Below are positions 55,109 through 64,000 of a stretch of 64,000 nt of DNA, piece by piece. Numbering within the stretch: position 1 is the stretch's first letter; each line of letters opens with the position of its first letter. Both the position numbers and the translations under genes were made by a program. Source of the DNA: Bos javanicus (Eukaryota > Chordata > Mammalia > Artiodactyla > Bovidae); assembly GCF_032452875.1 (NCBI RefSeq), contig NC_083883.1, positions 50,900,698-50,964,697 on the forward strand, given 5' to 3'. The notes beneath the pieces are model-generated. The model saw nothing but the letters and a program-made list of their open reading frames with translations. It did no database searches and had not been told where the DNA came from.

Positions 55109-58100
55109 ACGGGAGTAAAATAACTAGGGATCACAAAAGTAGCAGCCTGAGTTCCAAGACAGATGACAGCCCCTCCGCATGGGCTGTCAGCCACCAGTGC
55201 ACCCTCCAGCTCCTCTGCACCTGCCCCTCACCCCCACCCCCGCCAGGTGTTTCCCAACCACACAGCTGTGCCAGGCACCACACATCTGTCCTCTTGTCTG
55301 ACTCCAAGACAAATCATATAGAGGAGGGTCTGATGTTCCAGCTGTTGGGGCTGGGGGTGGGGCTTGGTGATGGGAGACCTAGGGCAGAGTCAGACTGCCC
55401 CACCCCCTCCTCCTGTCTAGGATGCCTGCCTCTTGACTCCAGGAGGCAGTGAACAGGACAGCGTGCAGGGCTCTCCCAGAGGCCCAGCTCTCAGCTCAGC
55501 TCTCCGACTGCCTCGAAATACTTAACCTCTTCCAGCCAGCCTGTCTTCTCCAAGCGGGGCACCTCCCGCCTGCCTGGAGCATGGGTGGGCAGACCCAGGG
55601 AAGGTCGTTTCCCACTGGGCTGAGGCCCAGAGACATGCCTGCCGGGGGATGCTGGGCTTCGGGCAGACGATAGGATCTTCCCCAAACCGCCTGGCCCAAG
55701 GGCATGGGGCAGGGAAGGACTGGACCCAGCAGTAAAGGGCAGGTGTCTGCAGGGTCTGAGGGCAGCCCCAGGGCCAGAGGCTACTCCCTGTAGACCTGCC
55801 CTGGTCCCAGGACTGGGGAGGGGAGGGGCGCCCCATTCCCTGCCCTCATGAGGGTGCTGGCTCCTTGGACCCCAGAGCTGAGGTTGGGCTCAGACCTCCA
55901 CCTCCCACATCTACTGCCCAAGAGATGGGGAGGGATGGACAGGGAGCCCTCACTGGCCCTTGAGCTCATCTAAGAGAAAGGACTAAAGTCCACCTTGGGG
56001 GGTTGTGTTCAAGGCAGCTAGGTCATGGCCCATCCAGGGACTTGGCTGGGAGTCTGTAGGTCCTTGGCCTGTGGGCCCCCCTTTTTCCAGATTCTCTTGG
56101 AGGGCACCCAGTACCACTATGCTGGGTTCCCCCAGAACCCGCTGGCCTCAGTGCAGTGCCCACCAGGAGGCAAGGCCAGGCCCCAGGCCCCTTGCTCATG
56201 CAGTTTTTTTCATTGATAGAGCTACAGACAGGGAGGAGCCTGAACGGGGCAGCATGAGTGGGAAAGTGCAGCTGAGCTCAGAGACCAGACAGTCCCTGCA
56301 TCCGGGTGGCCTTGGGTCAGGGAGGGGGAATCTCCGGCTGGACAGCACAGAGCCTGGGTCCCCAGAGCCAGCACACTCTGGGAAGGAATCTGTAGCCAGC
56401 AGGCTGGACCCTGACCCAGCCCTGGCTCCCAGGAAGGGCAGTTCCAGTTTCTCAGTCCCCTGACGTTGGCCTTGTCCCCATTCAGACCAGCAGCCTGGGT
56501 AGCTCCTTGCTAGGCTGGGTCTCTGGGCCTTTGGTTGGGGGTCTGTCAGGACAACCAGGGCGCTGAGGCGAGCCCTGCCTGGGGGCTAGGACTGGTTTCT
56601 GGAATCTGAGACCCTGAAGCATGGCCCTCCCCCCAGCTCAGGGGCCAACCCAAGAGACCACCAGAACATGGACTGGAACGTTCCAACAGGACCCAGGGTG
56701 GGTATTCTGGTGAGGGGATGGAGTGAGCAGTTGTTGACCCCAGATCCCTGGCTCTGTGGCCTGGCCCCAGCCTTGGACACTCTTACAGAGTCCCAGGAGC
56801 CCAAGGGGATCCCTCCATCTGTGAGATTCTGAAATGGAAGCAGAACCATGCTGGTCACCAAGTCAGGCCTGGAGAAGGGACATCTGGGTTCTGACTGGGG
56901 CCTCCTTTATCCAAAGCCCCCAACTCTGACCCCATCATGGGCCAGGGGTGCCTAACTAACACCGAAGCACTGAGGTGCCCCTGCCAACCCCAGAGGCCCT
57001 CTCCTGTTCCCCCAGTCAGGGCCACCTGCCTTCTGGGGGTCAGTGTCTCTGAGTGGGGACCCTCCCTGATGGCCCCACCCCCACCCCATCATGATGAGCA
57101 GGGATGCCTGCTCCCCTCACAGCCCAGCAAGGCCCCCAGAACCCAGCACCCTCACTGGACCCTCCCTGGAGACAAAAGAGAAAGGAACCCTGTGACCAGG
57201 GTGGTTCTTGGTTCCAACCTCTCTGCCAAGGTGAGCAGGGTAAGGAGAAGGGCCTGGCCTTCCTTCCCAGGAGTCCTGTGGCCCCTTTGAACCCAGGGGA
57301 CAGCAAGGATGGATGAAAGGCAGGAGGCGGTACCCTCAGCCTCCAGGGACTTCGCTCACTCAGCAGGGAGCCTAGAGCCCCCAGAGCAGCTCTTGGCCCC
57401 TCCCCCACACCAAACCCAGATGGAACTTGCCTACTGTGAGCAGGAGGGTCCGCCTCCAGAGAACCCCTGCTCGCATCACAAAGAGGCCTGAAGCCGCACC
57501 AGCCTCTCCTGGCCCCTCCTGGAGCCACTGTCTCCCACCCCTGGGAGCCCTCCTGACTCAGCCTTCTGAGACATGTCTGTGGTGGCCGCTCTGAGTGACC
57601 CAAAGGTGAGCCAAGGGAGGGGCCTGCCTGCCAGGCCAGCTTTCCTGGGCAGCGCAGCCAGGAGAACACCCTCCAAGCACCAGCCGGTTGCCCAGGCCCC
57701 AGACAAGCAGCCCAGCACAGCCCCCCAACTCCTGTAAGGAACCCTGTCTGCCCAGCTGGCCACAGAGGCCTGAAGATGCCATGACCATGTCTCCAGGGAG
57801 GTGGGGTCCCCAGCTTCTCCCCCTGTCGGTACCTGGCTTTGTCCTCAGTCCTCAGGGAGAGTTTTTACTGTATGCCTACCTTTGTTATGCGGAGTCCCCT
57901 GGAGTCAGCAGGACACAGTGAAGTGGACTGACTGAGTGATGAGTAGACTCATTAGATCTAATCAGAGAAAGAAGACGCTGGCGGAAACCAGGGCCACAGG
58001 TGCTAAGTTGGGCTCAGATCAGTCAGCCTGACTCATCCTTTCGTTCATTCATTCAAGTCAGTGGATGCCTCCAGGGTCATGGGCACCCACCTAGGTCCTG

Positions 58101-58624
58101 AGGACCAGGTAGAAGGAGCCCTGTGACCCCCACACTGACACCCCCAATGGGGAGGTGGGCAATGGGAATAGAAATAAGGACTGTAGAAGCTGAACCACAG
58201 GTGAGGTGGTGAAGCAGTTCAGGTCTGGGGGTGGGCCAGGGGGAGGCCTGGCTAAGGGGACCTCAAGCAGGGACTTCCAGAAGGGGAGGGGAGCAGAGAG
58301 AAGTGATGGAGGCCTGGCTGCTCCTCCCTGGTTGGGTTGTGTGGCAATGATGTCAGAGGGCTGAGAGACCCACCCCCCACCCCACCCCCCAGTGAGTGTG
58401 GACACCTGTTGGCGTTGAGAACAGCTAACCCAGTCATGGGCAGCCTTGGGCCACGCTTACCTGCCAGCAGGTGGGACTGGGTCTGTCCTCTGTGCTGGTG
58501 TAGACTGGGCCCCAGTCCCGACATCAGGAATGTGAGCTCATGTGAGGACTGAAGCTGGGAGGGCAGCCCACTCTCCCCGGGGACCCAGGCACCTTTCTCG
58601 GTCAGGGCCCTGAGTGCCAGCAGC

Positions 58625-58770
58625 AGAGGCGTGCACATGAGCACACACACACAGACACCCAGGAGCACGTGCACGTGTGTACATGCACACGTGCATGTTC
58701 ACACGCTCATCCCATGCACTCACACACACGTGTGCATCCACACGCACACTCACATGCACAGGGGACTCAT
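58625..58770. repeat. CA-rich low-complexity tract
   Basis: Irregular CACACA/CACGTG units, similar in style to the 7.3-kb tract. Confidence 0.8.
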
Positions 58771-59389
58771 GCAGCCCTCTGTGAACTGTCCTCACTGACC
58801 CGGGCAGTGCACCCTCTCGTGCCCACAACTGCAGCCCCGGGTGTCCTCCATGCTGCTTGGAGCCTGGCTGTCACCACCTGGCCGGCTGGAGAAGGCGTCC
58901 CCTCAGTAGTGACAGGGTTGGGGGACAACTGCTGAAGCTGCCCTGCCGTGTCCTGTCTTGGCTTGCCTGGTCACCACAGTCACTCTCGCCTCCCCCTAGA
59001 CCCTTTGGGCTCCAGGCAGGAACAGTGAGCAGGGAGCGCAGTGGCCCAAGCCACCTCCCAGAGGGTGACCCTGATGCAGGAGGCCCACAGCTCCAGGACA
59101 TCCCCCCAAATCGGGACAAGAGCCCCAGGCAGGATCCGCTGCAGAAGCCCCTCAACAACTTGGGAGCTGGGTCTCCTGGGTCCTGCGTGCCCACCCCAAG
59201 CTGTGAGCTGAGCGACCCCAGACCAATCTCTGCCTGAAAGCAGACGTAGAGAGGCCAACCTCAAAAAGGGACTGCCAACGGCCCAGGGCCGGGCCTGCCC
59301 CACCCCTGGGGTCCGGCACTCAGACTCCTTGGGAAAGAGAGGAGAGCCCTCAGGCGCAGGACCTGGGATGGAGAAAAGGGCCGAGCACC

Positions 59390-60180
59390 CTCCAGCCTCG
59401 GGCAGGGCCTCCCTAGCGCCACACCCAGCCCCCGCTGCCCTGACGCCCCACCCCGGGTGGACGCCGCCCCTGCCTTGGCCTTGGGGCTCCTCCGCTGTGC
59501 GCTTTCCCCGTCTAGAGACTTGCGATGGGCAAGCCCGAGAGCCCAGTGGGGATGGTGGAGATCGCCGGCCGCTCGGGGCAGAAGCACCGAGGCTTCCTGG
59601 AGGCGGGGCTGCTGCTGCTGCTGCTCCTGGTGACCGGCGCCCTGGTCACCCTGGGCCTCCTCTACGCCGACAGCAGAGGTGAGTGGGGGCGCCCCCTTCC
59701 CCCGGACGGGCCACCGGCACCCTGCTCACCGCGCTCATCCGCACCCGACCTCCGGAAGGTCTGCGCGCCCGCCCACTCGGAGGAGCCGCCTGGCGAGCAG
59801 GGCAGGCGGGGTCTGCGCGGGGCACCGGGGGCGGCCCGGCTGTGCTATAGCCTGGAGATGAGGGGCACTGACCTGTGGGGACCGGGGACCTTTCTGGAAG
59901 GCTCTGCCCAGGCGCGGGCTGGCACCAGGCTGGTTCTGACTCGGTGGGCCTCTGCCGGACTCCCGAGAAGCTGTAGACCCTGTCCCCAGCCCCATCTGCG
60001 CGCCCCCTCCCCTCGGCTGCCGCACAGAGCGCTGCAGTTCCCGGCCGGCCCAGCAGCAGGAGCCCGCGCTCCAGCACTGGGACTCTCGGCGCAGCATCCT
60101 CCGACCGCCGCGCTCACCTGCCGCCTCCCTGGCTGTCCCCCGCAGGGACCTCGCTGGGATCCTCCTCCCCGGCCCCTGAC
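59390..60180. promoter_or_regulatory. CpG-rich segment over the MMEL1 first coding exon
   Basis: Raised GC and CpG from before the MMEL1 ATG through the first part of the following intron, compared with AT-richer sequence beyond 61 kb. It may be a CpG island linked to MMEL1 transcription. Long open frames on both strands here are by-products of the base composition. Confidence 0.5.
59525..59678 (+). CDS. MMEL1: MMEL1 first coding exon (N-terminal signal anchor); gene continues beyond window
   Basis: MMEL1 (neprilysin-like, peptidase family M13) is a type II membrane zinc metalloendopeptidase that cleaves small peptides. The 154-nt coding part starts MGKPESPVGMVEIAG and continues GQKHRGFLEAG, then a Leu-rich hydrophobic run (about residues 25-47) and LLYADSR, ending at donor GAG|GTGAGT in phase 1. 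This matches the mammalian MMEL1 cytoplasmic tail and signal anchor as I recall them. The exon probably begins at 59516 after acceptor GCTTTCCCCGTCTAG, implying an upstream non-coding exon. The catalytic HExxH and ExxxD motifs lie in later exons outside the window. The Leu run includes five consecutive CTG codons. The position downstream of TTC34, same strand, agrees with human synteny. Confidence 0.93.
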
Positions 60181-61129
60181 GGCCCTGGTTCCCCGGCCTC
60201 ATGGCATCTCAGGCTCTGTTTTTCAAACCTTGGTGGGGTGGCAGGGAGCAGGCTGGGGTCCTAGGGAGATGGAGGAGCGAGAGCGCCCTGCTGGAACACC
60301 CCCACTCACAGAGCCCAAACTGTCCCCTCATGGGGTCACAAGGCACGGGAAACAAGGGGAGGCGCTCACGTGTCTGCACCTGGGCACCAGGTAGCCCAGG
60401 TTAAACCCTGGGGTGTGAACTGTCCTCACTGGAGCACGTTGCTGCCCCAAGGGTTATGTGCAATGGGTGGACACCAGCTGGGAGGTACTCTAGGTTCCTT
60501 CTGCAGGCGGGTGGGTGGGCAGTGGGCTCAGGACTCAGGAGGATCTGCAGGAAAAGACACCATCTCCACCCCAACCCCAGCACCCTCAACAATAGGGCAG
60601 TGGCAGTCTTTGTACTAGAATATTCCTTCACTGACGGGAGCCACCTGCACTGCTATGGGACCATCCAGACATTGCTGGGCAGCACTGTTTCTCTGAACTA
60701 GAAGTGGGCGCCACCCCCAGATGTAATGGGCATTCCCCCTCCCCCCAGGGCTGCTCCTGCCTGACCAGGTGCCCGGCTGGACCCTGCCAGCTGCTTCGGT
60801 CTCTGGCCATCCTGAGTCTTCTGTCAGGGTAGATGGGCACTGAATCACAGAGCTCTCAGAGAGACCCCAGGGAATCTGTTCACAGCTACTGGGCTGCAGA
60901 AACCCAGCTGAGGGGCTTCCTGGGGACTGGGCTGACCCCGCACACCACCCCAGTCCTCATCTAGGCAGTACTGAGAAGTGTGAGCCCACCCTGACTGCAA
61001 CGGCCTTCCCTTCTCCTCCTGGTTCCCTAAATACAAGTGGGGTCTCTGCCAGGGCTCCTGTGTCCTCCCCTACCCCCACAAATGACCCATAGCCAGTCTC
61101 TGCCTCAGGTCCTAATAGAGCCTGTGGAA

Positions 61130-61615
61130 GGGTTTATATGCTATGTTATTGCTTATTCTTAAGTACTTTCTCATCCACTGGTTGTTTTTTTTAATTGATT
61201 CATGGATTACTTAGAAATCTCTCTTTTAAATTTCTAGATGTGTGGAGGTTTTTTTCTTAGTTGCCTTTTGTAATTGGTCTCTAACTTAACTGAATTGTCA
61301 TCAGAAGCCATGGTTTCTGTGATACTGATTCATTGGTATTTGCTGAGACTTGCTTTAGGGCCAATACAAGGTCAGTTTTATAAGTAATCCACGTGTGCAT
61401 GTGGAATACACCCAATCACCGTTAGGTGAAAGTGGAGACACAGAAGAGGCTTAGTACATCTATTAGGTCAATCAAATCTATATATTTGTTTCTTTCCATT
61501 TTCTTGATCTTTTAATTATTGAAAGATGTGTGTACTAAAACTTAGCCCTAGAGAACCTTCAATTTTCCTTGTAGTTATGTCAAATATTCAATTGCCTGTT
61601 TTAAGACCCTCTGTG
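61130..61615. mobile_element. L1 remnant
   Basis: AT-rich text typical of L1 (GATTCATGGATTACTTAGAA, CATCAGAAGCCATGGTTTC). Orientation not assigned; it seems to resume after the SINEs at about 62.15-62.6 kb. Confidence 0.5.
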
Positions 61616-61617
61616 CT

Positions 61618-61803
61618 GTGTGCTATATCACTTCAGCCATGTCCAACTCTGTGCAACCCCACGGACTTTAGCCCGCCAGGCTCTTCTGTCCCTGGGATTC
61701 TCCAGGCAAGAACACCAGAGTGGATTGCCATTCCCTTCTTCAGGGGATCTTCCCAACCCAGGAATTGAACGCAAGTCTCTTCAGTCTCCTGCATTGGCAG
61801 GCT
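61618..61803 (-). mobile_element. Bov-tA SINE, inverted
   Basis: CACTTCAGCCATGTCCAACT to CTCCTGCATTGGCAGGC. Confidence 0.87.
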
Positions 61804-61814
61804 ACGTTAAGGAA

Positions 61815-61887
61815 ATTTCCTGACAGTCCTGTGGTTAGGACTCCATGCTTTCAGTACCAAGGGCATGGCCAAAAAAAAAAAAAAAAA
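61815..61887 (+). mobile_element. CHR-type SINE fragment with poly(A)
   Basis: AGTCCTGTGGTTAGGACTCC, CATGCTTTCAGTACCAAGG and GGCCAAAAAAA. Confidence 0.7.
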
Positions 61888-61948
61888 GCTACATTATTAT
61901 ATGGATGCAAATTTAGATTCAGTGTATCTTCACTCAGTGTAATGGTGT

Positions 61949-62139
61949 GAAAGTGAAAGTCACTCAGTCGTGTCAGACTCTTTGCCACCCCATGGACTAT
62001 ACAGCCCATGGAATTCTCTAGGCCAGAATACTGGAGTGGGAAGCCTTTTCTTTCTCCAGGAGATCTTCCCAACCCAGGGATCGAACCCAGGTCTCCCACA
62101 TTACAAGCAGATTCTTTACCAGCTGAGCCACAAGTGAAG
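61949..62139 (-). mobile_element. Bov-tA SINE, inverted
   Basis: AGTCACTCAGTCGTGTCAGA to CCAGCTGAGCCACAAGTGAA. Confidence 0.88.
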
Positions 62140-62684
62140 GCTGTATAATGGTGTAGGGCCCCTTTATGTCTTAGCCTTTTGCCTTAATGTGTTTTGTTTT
62201 CAATTCTGTCTCATCTGATCTGAGTTAGCATTTGCTCTTTATTTCCTCCATTCTTTTTCTTTGAAACTTTGTCTCTTTAGCTTTACATGTGTGTCTTTTG
62301 GAACCGTGTAAAGGTGGATTTTGGTCTCTATCTTCTACCTGGAGGATTTTGTCTCTGTCTATTCACACAAAAATGTATGTTTTTTTCTGTTGTGTTCTTT
62401 TGTGCTTCGATGCCTTTTTTCTTTTTTCTCACCTTGTTTTGGATTCGGCTATTATTTTTCACTCCGTTTTACCTCAACTAGCTTGAAAGTTTTATATTTC
62501 TAATCCTTTTAAAGGTTATCTCAGATTTTTTCATTTTAATATGTTTTTCAAAAGTTATAGATAAGCCTTTTTCATAAAAGCAACTTTTTAAAATAAAATA
62601 TACAGTAGCAAATACAGTCCCAGGCCTATACTCCTGCCCATACTGGAATTATGCTCCTCAGGAGCTGTCATATTCATTGTCTAG

Positions 62685-62892
62685 TGCAGAGGTTGGATAC
62701 CTCTGGCCCATTGCTTGTTTTCCTAAATAAGGTTTTATTGGAACACAGCTGTGTCCATTCACTTGGATATTGCCTGTGGATGTCTTCATGCTACAAGAGC
62801 TAAATCGGGTAGGTGAGACAGAGTCTGTATGTGACTCACAAAGGCTAAAATATTTATCTGGCCTTTTACAGAAAAATACTGCCAACCCCTGT
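62685..62892. mobile_element. Non-autonomous hAT-like DNA transposon remnant
   Basis: Imperfect terminal inverted repeats (CAGAGGTTGGATACC and GCCAACCCCTG) enclose AGGTTTTATTGGAACACAGC and CTAAAATATTTATCTGGCC, text typical of a widespread placental element. Family name not certain. Confidence 0.6.
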
Positions 62893-62964
62893 ACTGGAAT
62901 GTCTAAACTTCATCTCTGACTCTTCTCTCTTTACTGTCATTGCTAGATCACAAGGGGGCCCTAT

Positions 62965-63175
62965 AAGGCTGTGGTTAATACCCAGGCTCCAAAGGCTGAC
63001 AGGTTGGTGGCTTGCCAGCCTCCCCAGATCCCACCTACGTGACCTTGGAGGGTGACCTTGGAGGGTTTCCATCACAGCTTTGTGCTTCAGTTTCCTTATC
63101 TGTAAAATGGAACATAACATAGTTAGAGGCTTACTTGAGGGTTCAAACACATCAAAAACACTTAGAAAAACGTCT
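62965..63175 (+). mobile_element. MIR SINE
   Basis: GTGCTTCAGTTTCCTTATCT and GTAAAATGGAACATAACATA match the MIR core region. Confidence 0.65.
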
Positions 63176-63399
63176 ATCATGATATTATGATCAGATTTTG
63201 TAATAGAATGTTAGATTTGTAATTGATCCTCTATCAGTATTAATATTGACATCCCAAATATGAGGCAGATTTGGCTCCTTAAGCCACCCAGGCTTCTATG
63301 GTCCGAGTATAGCTACCTCATTGCCTTTGATAAATCCATATTCATCACTACAATAGTTCTACTGAGGGAGGATTTTTCATAGCTGAGCTATGAAGACTA

Positions 63400-64000
63400 G
63401 CTGGATTATATTTCCTTTCCTTGTTATTTTTGGTTTTCTTATTAATAGCAATCTTGTTTAAGGACTCTCATTTTTCTCTTGCTTCTTCCACCCTCCTCAG
63501 ACTCTGCATACATGTCTGTAGGATGGTGTGATATTATCCCACAGTATTTGGATGCCCAGTTCAGATTTCATTCATTTTTTTACTCTCTGTGATACAGTTT
63601 GAAGAGTTTGATCCTAATTAATCTCCAGGTTCACTGGCTCTTTCCTCAGCTGTATCTGGACTGGTCAGCCAGTTAAAGAAATTCTAAGTTCATCTCTAAT
63701 AACATGATTTTCCTTTCTGATGTTTCCCATTTTCCACTTTTTTATAGCTTCCATCTCTTTGCTGAAATTTCTTATCTGTTCATGCATATTATCCACCTAT
63801 TCCATTAGATGCTTTAACATATTAATCATAATTATCCTGAAGTCTTTTTCTGATGATGCCAGTATCTGAGCTATCTCTGAGTCTAGTTTTATTGATTAAT
63901 TTATCTCATGGCAGTGGATTGCTTTTTCTTCCTGTGTGTATGTGTGTGTCTCTGTGTGTCACACATTTTTACTGAACGCTGCACATCTAAATACAGAGAC
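63400..64000. mobile_element. L1 remnant
   Basis: AT-rich L1-like text (GATGTTTCCCATTTTCCACT, CCTGAAGTCTTTTTCTGATG), ending near a short (TG)n. Confidence 0.5.

Larger units (their letters stand above)
52561..59515. other. TTC34-MMEL1 spacer (may include MMEL1 5' non-coding exon)
   Basis: L1 and SINE remnants to 55.1 kb, then mostly single-copy-looking GC-moderate sequence. No coding exon was recognised and I could not place the expected MMEL1 non-coding first exon. Confidence 0.5.
59679..64000. other. MMEL1: MMEL1 first intron (part)
   Basis: No second MMEL1 coding exon was found. CpG-rich to about 60.2 kb, unassigned to 61.1 kb, then L1, SINE, MIR and hAT-like remnants. Confidence 0.7.

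Noticed and set aside
57571..57605. Possible short exon ending CCAAAG|GTGAGC with an ATG (MSVVAALSDPK)
   Set aside because: The donor is good, but there is no convincing acceptor and no resemblance to MMEL1; left out as a likely chance site.
59679..64000. Search for the second MMEL1 coding exon
   Set aside because: No segment encoding the expected post-anchor MMEL1 sequence with flanking splice sites was found, so the exon is placed outside the window.

Overview
The window is mammalian nuclear DNA from a ruminant, almost certainly a bovid. It is dense in ruminant-restricted repeats: BovB (RTE) LINE fragments with (TGATC)n, (ACTGA)n or (AGTTC)n tails, Bov-tA/Bov-A2 SINEs, CHR-type tRNA-Glu SINEs, and an LTR resembling ruminant BTLTR1. 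I cannot separate cattle, sheep and goat from the sequence alone.

Two protein-coding genes are recognised, both on the + strand. TTC34 (a tetratricopeptide-repeat protein of unknown function) is complete in coding sequence: eight coding exons from 28,697 to 51,247 join in frame across GT-AG introns into 1,075 codons plus stop. A CpG-rich promoter-like segment lies about 1 kb upstream (27.49-27.78 kb). Downstream is the first coding exon (59,525-59,678) of MMEL1, the membrane metallo-endopeptidase-like zinc protease; the rest of MMEL1 lies beyond the window. The order TTC34 then MMEL1 in one orientation matches human 1p36.32.

Layout: 1-27.4 kb is intergenic. It holds BovB/Bov-tA fragments, MLT1-like and Tigger1-like remnants, one LTR, a degenerate CA-rich block, and several AT-rich, repeat-free patches with clustered homeobox/POU motifs that look like conserved non-coding elements (best at 23.08-23.42 and 26.44-26.56 kb). 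27.4-51.25 kb is TTC34; introns 1 and 5 carry nested L1/SINE stacks, and intron 7 holds an unexpected CpG-rich, ETS/X-box-bearing promoter-like segment (49.38-49.75 kb). 51.25-59.5 kb is the TTC34 3' UTR and the spacer to MMEL1. 59.4-60.2 kb is a CpG-rich stretch over the MMEL1 exon. 60.2-64 kb is MMEL1 intron, mostly L1, SINE, MIR and an hAT-like remnant.

No radically new system is evident. The most interesting points are the intron-7 promoter-like segment with its 67-codon ORF, RFX X-box-like motifs in both CpG-rich segments, a uORF whose stop overlaps the TTC34 start codon, a very strong G-quadruplex motif in intron 1, and the enhancer-like patches. All calls are by eye; repeat boundaries are good to about 10-30 bp.
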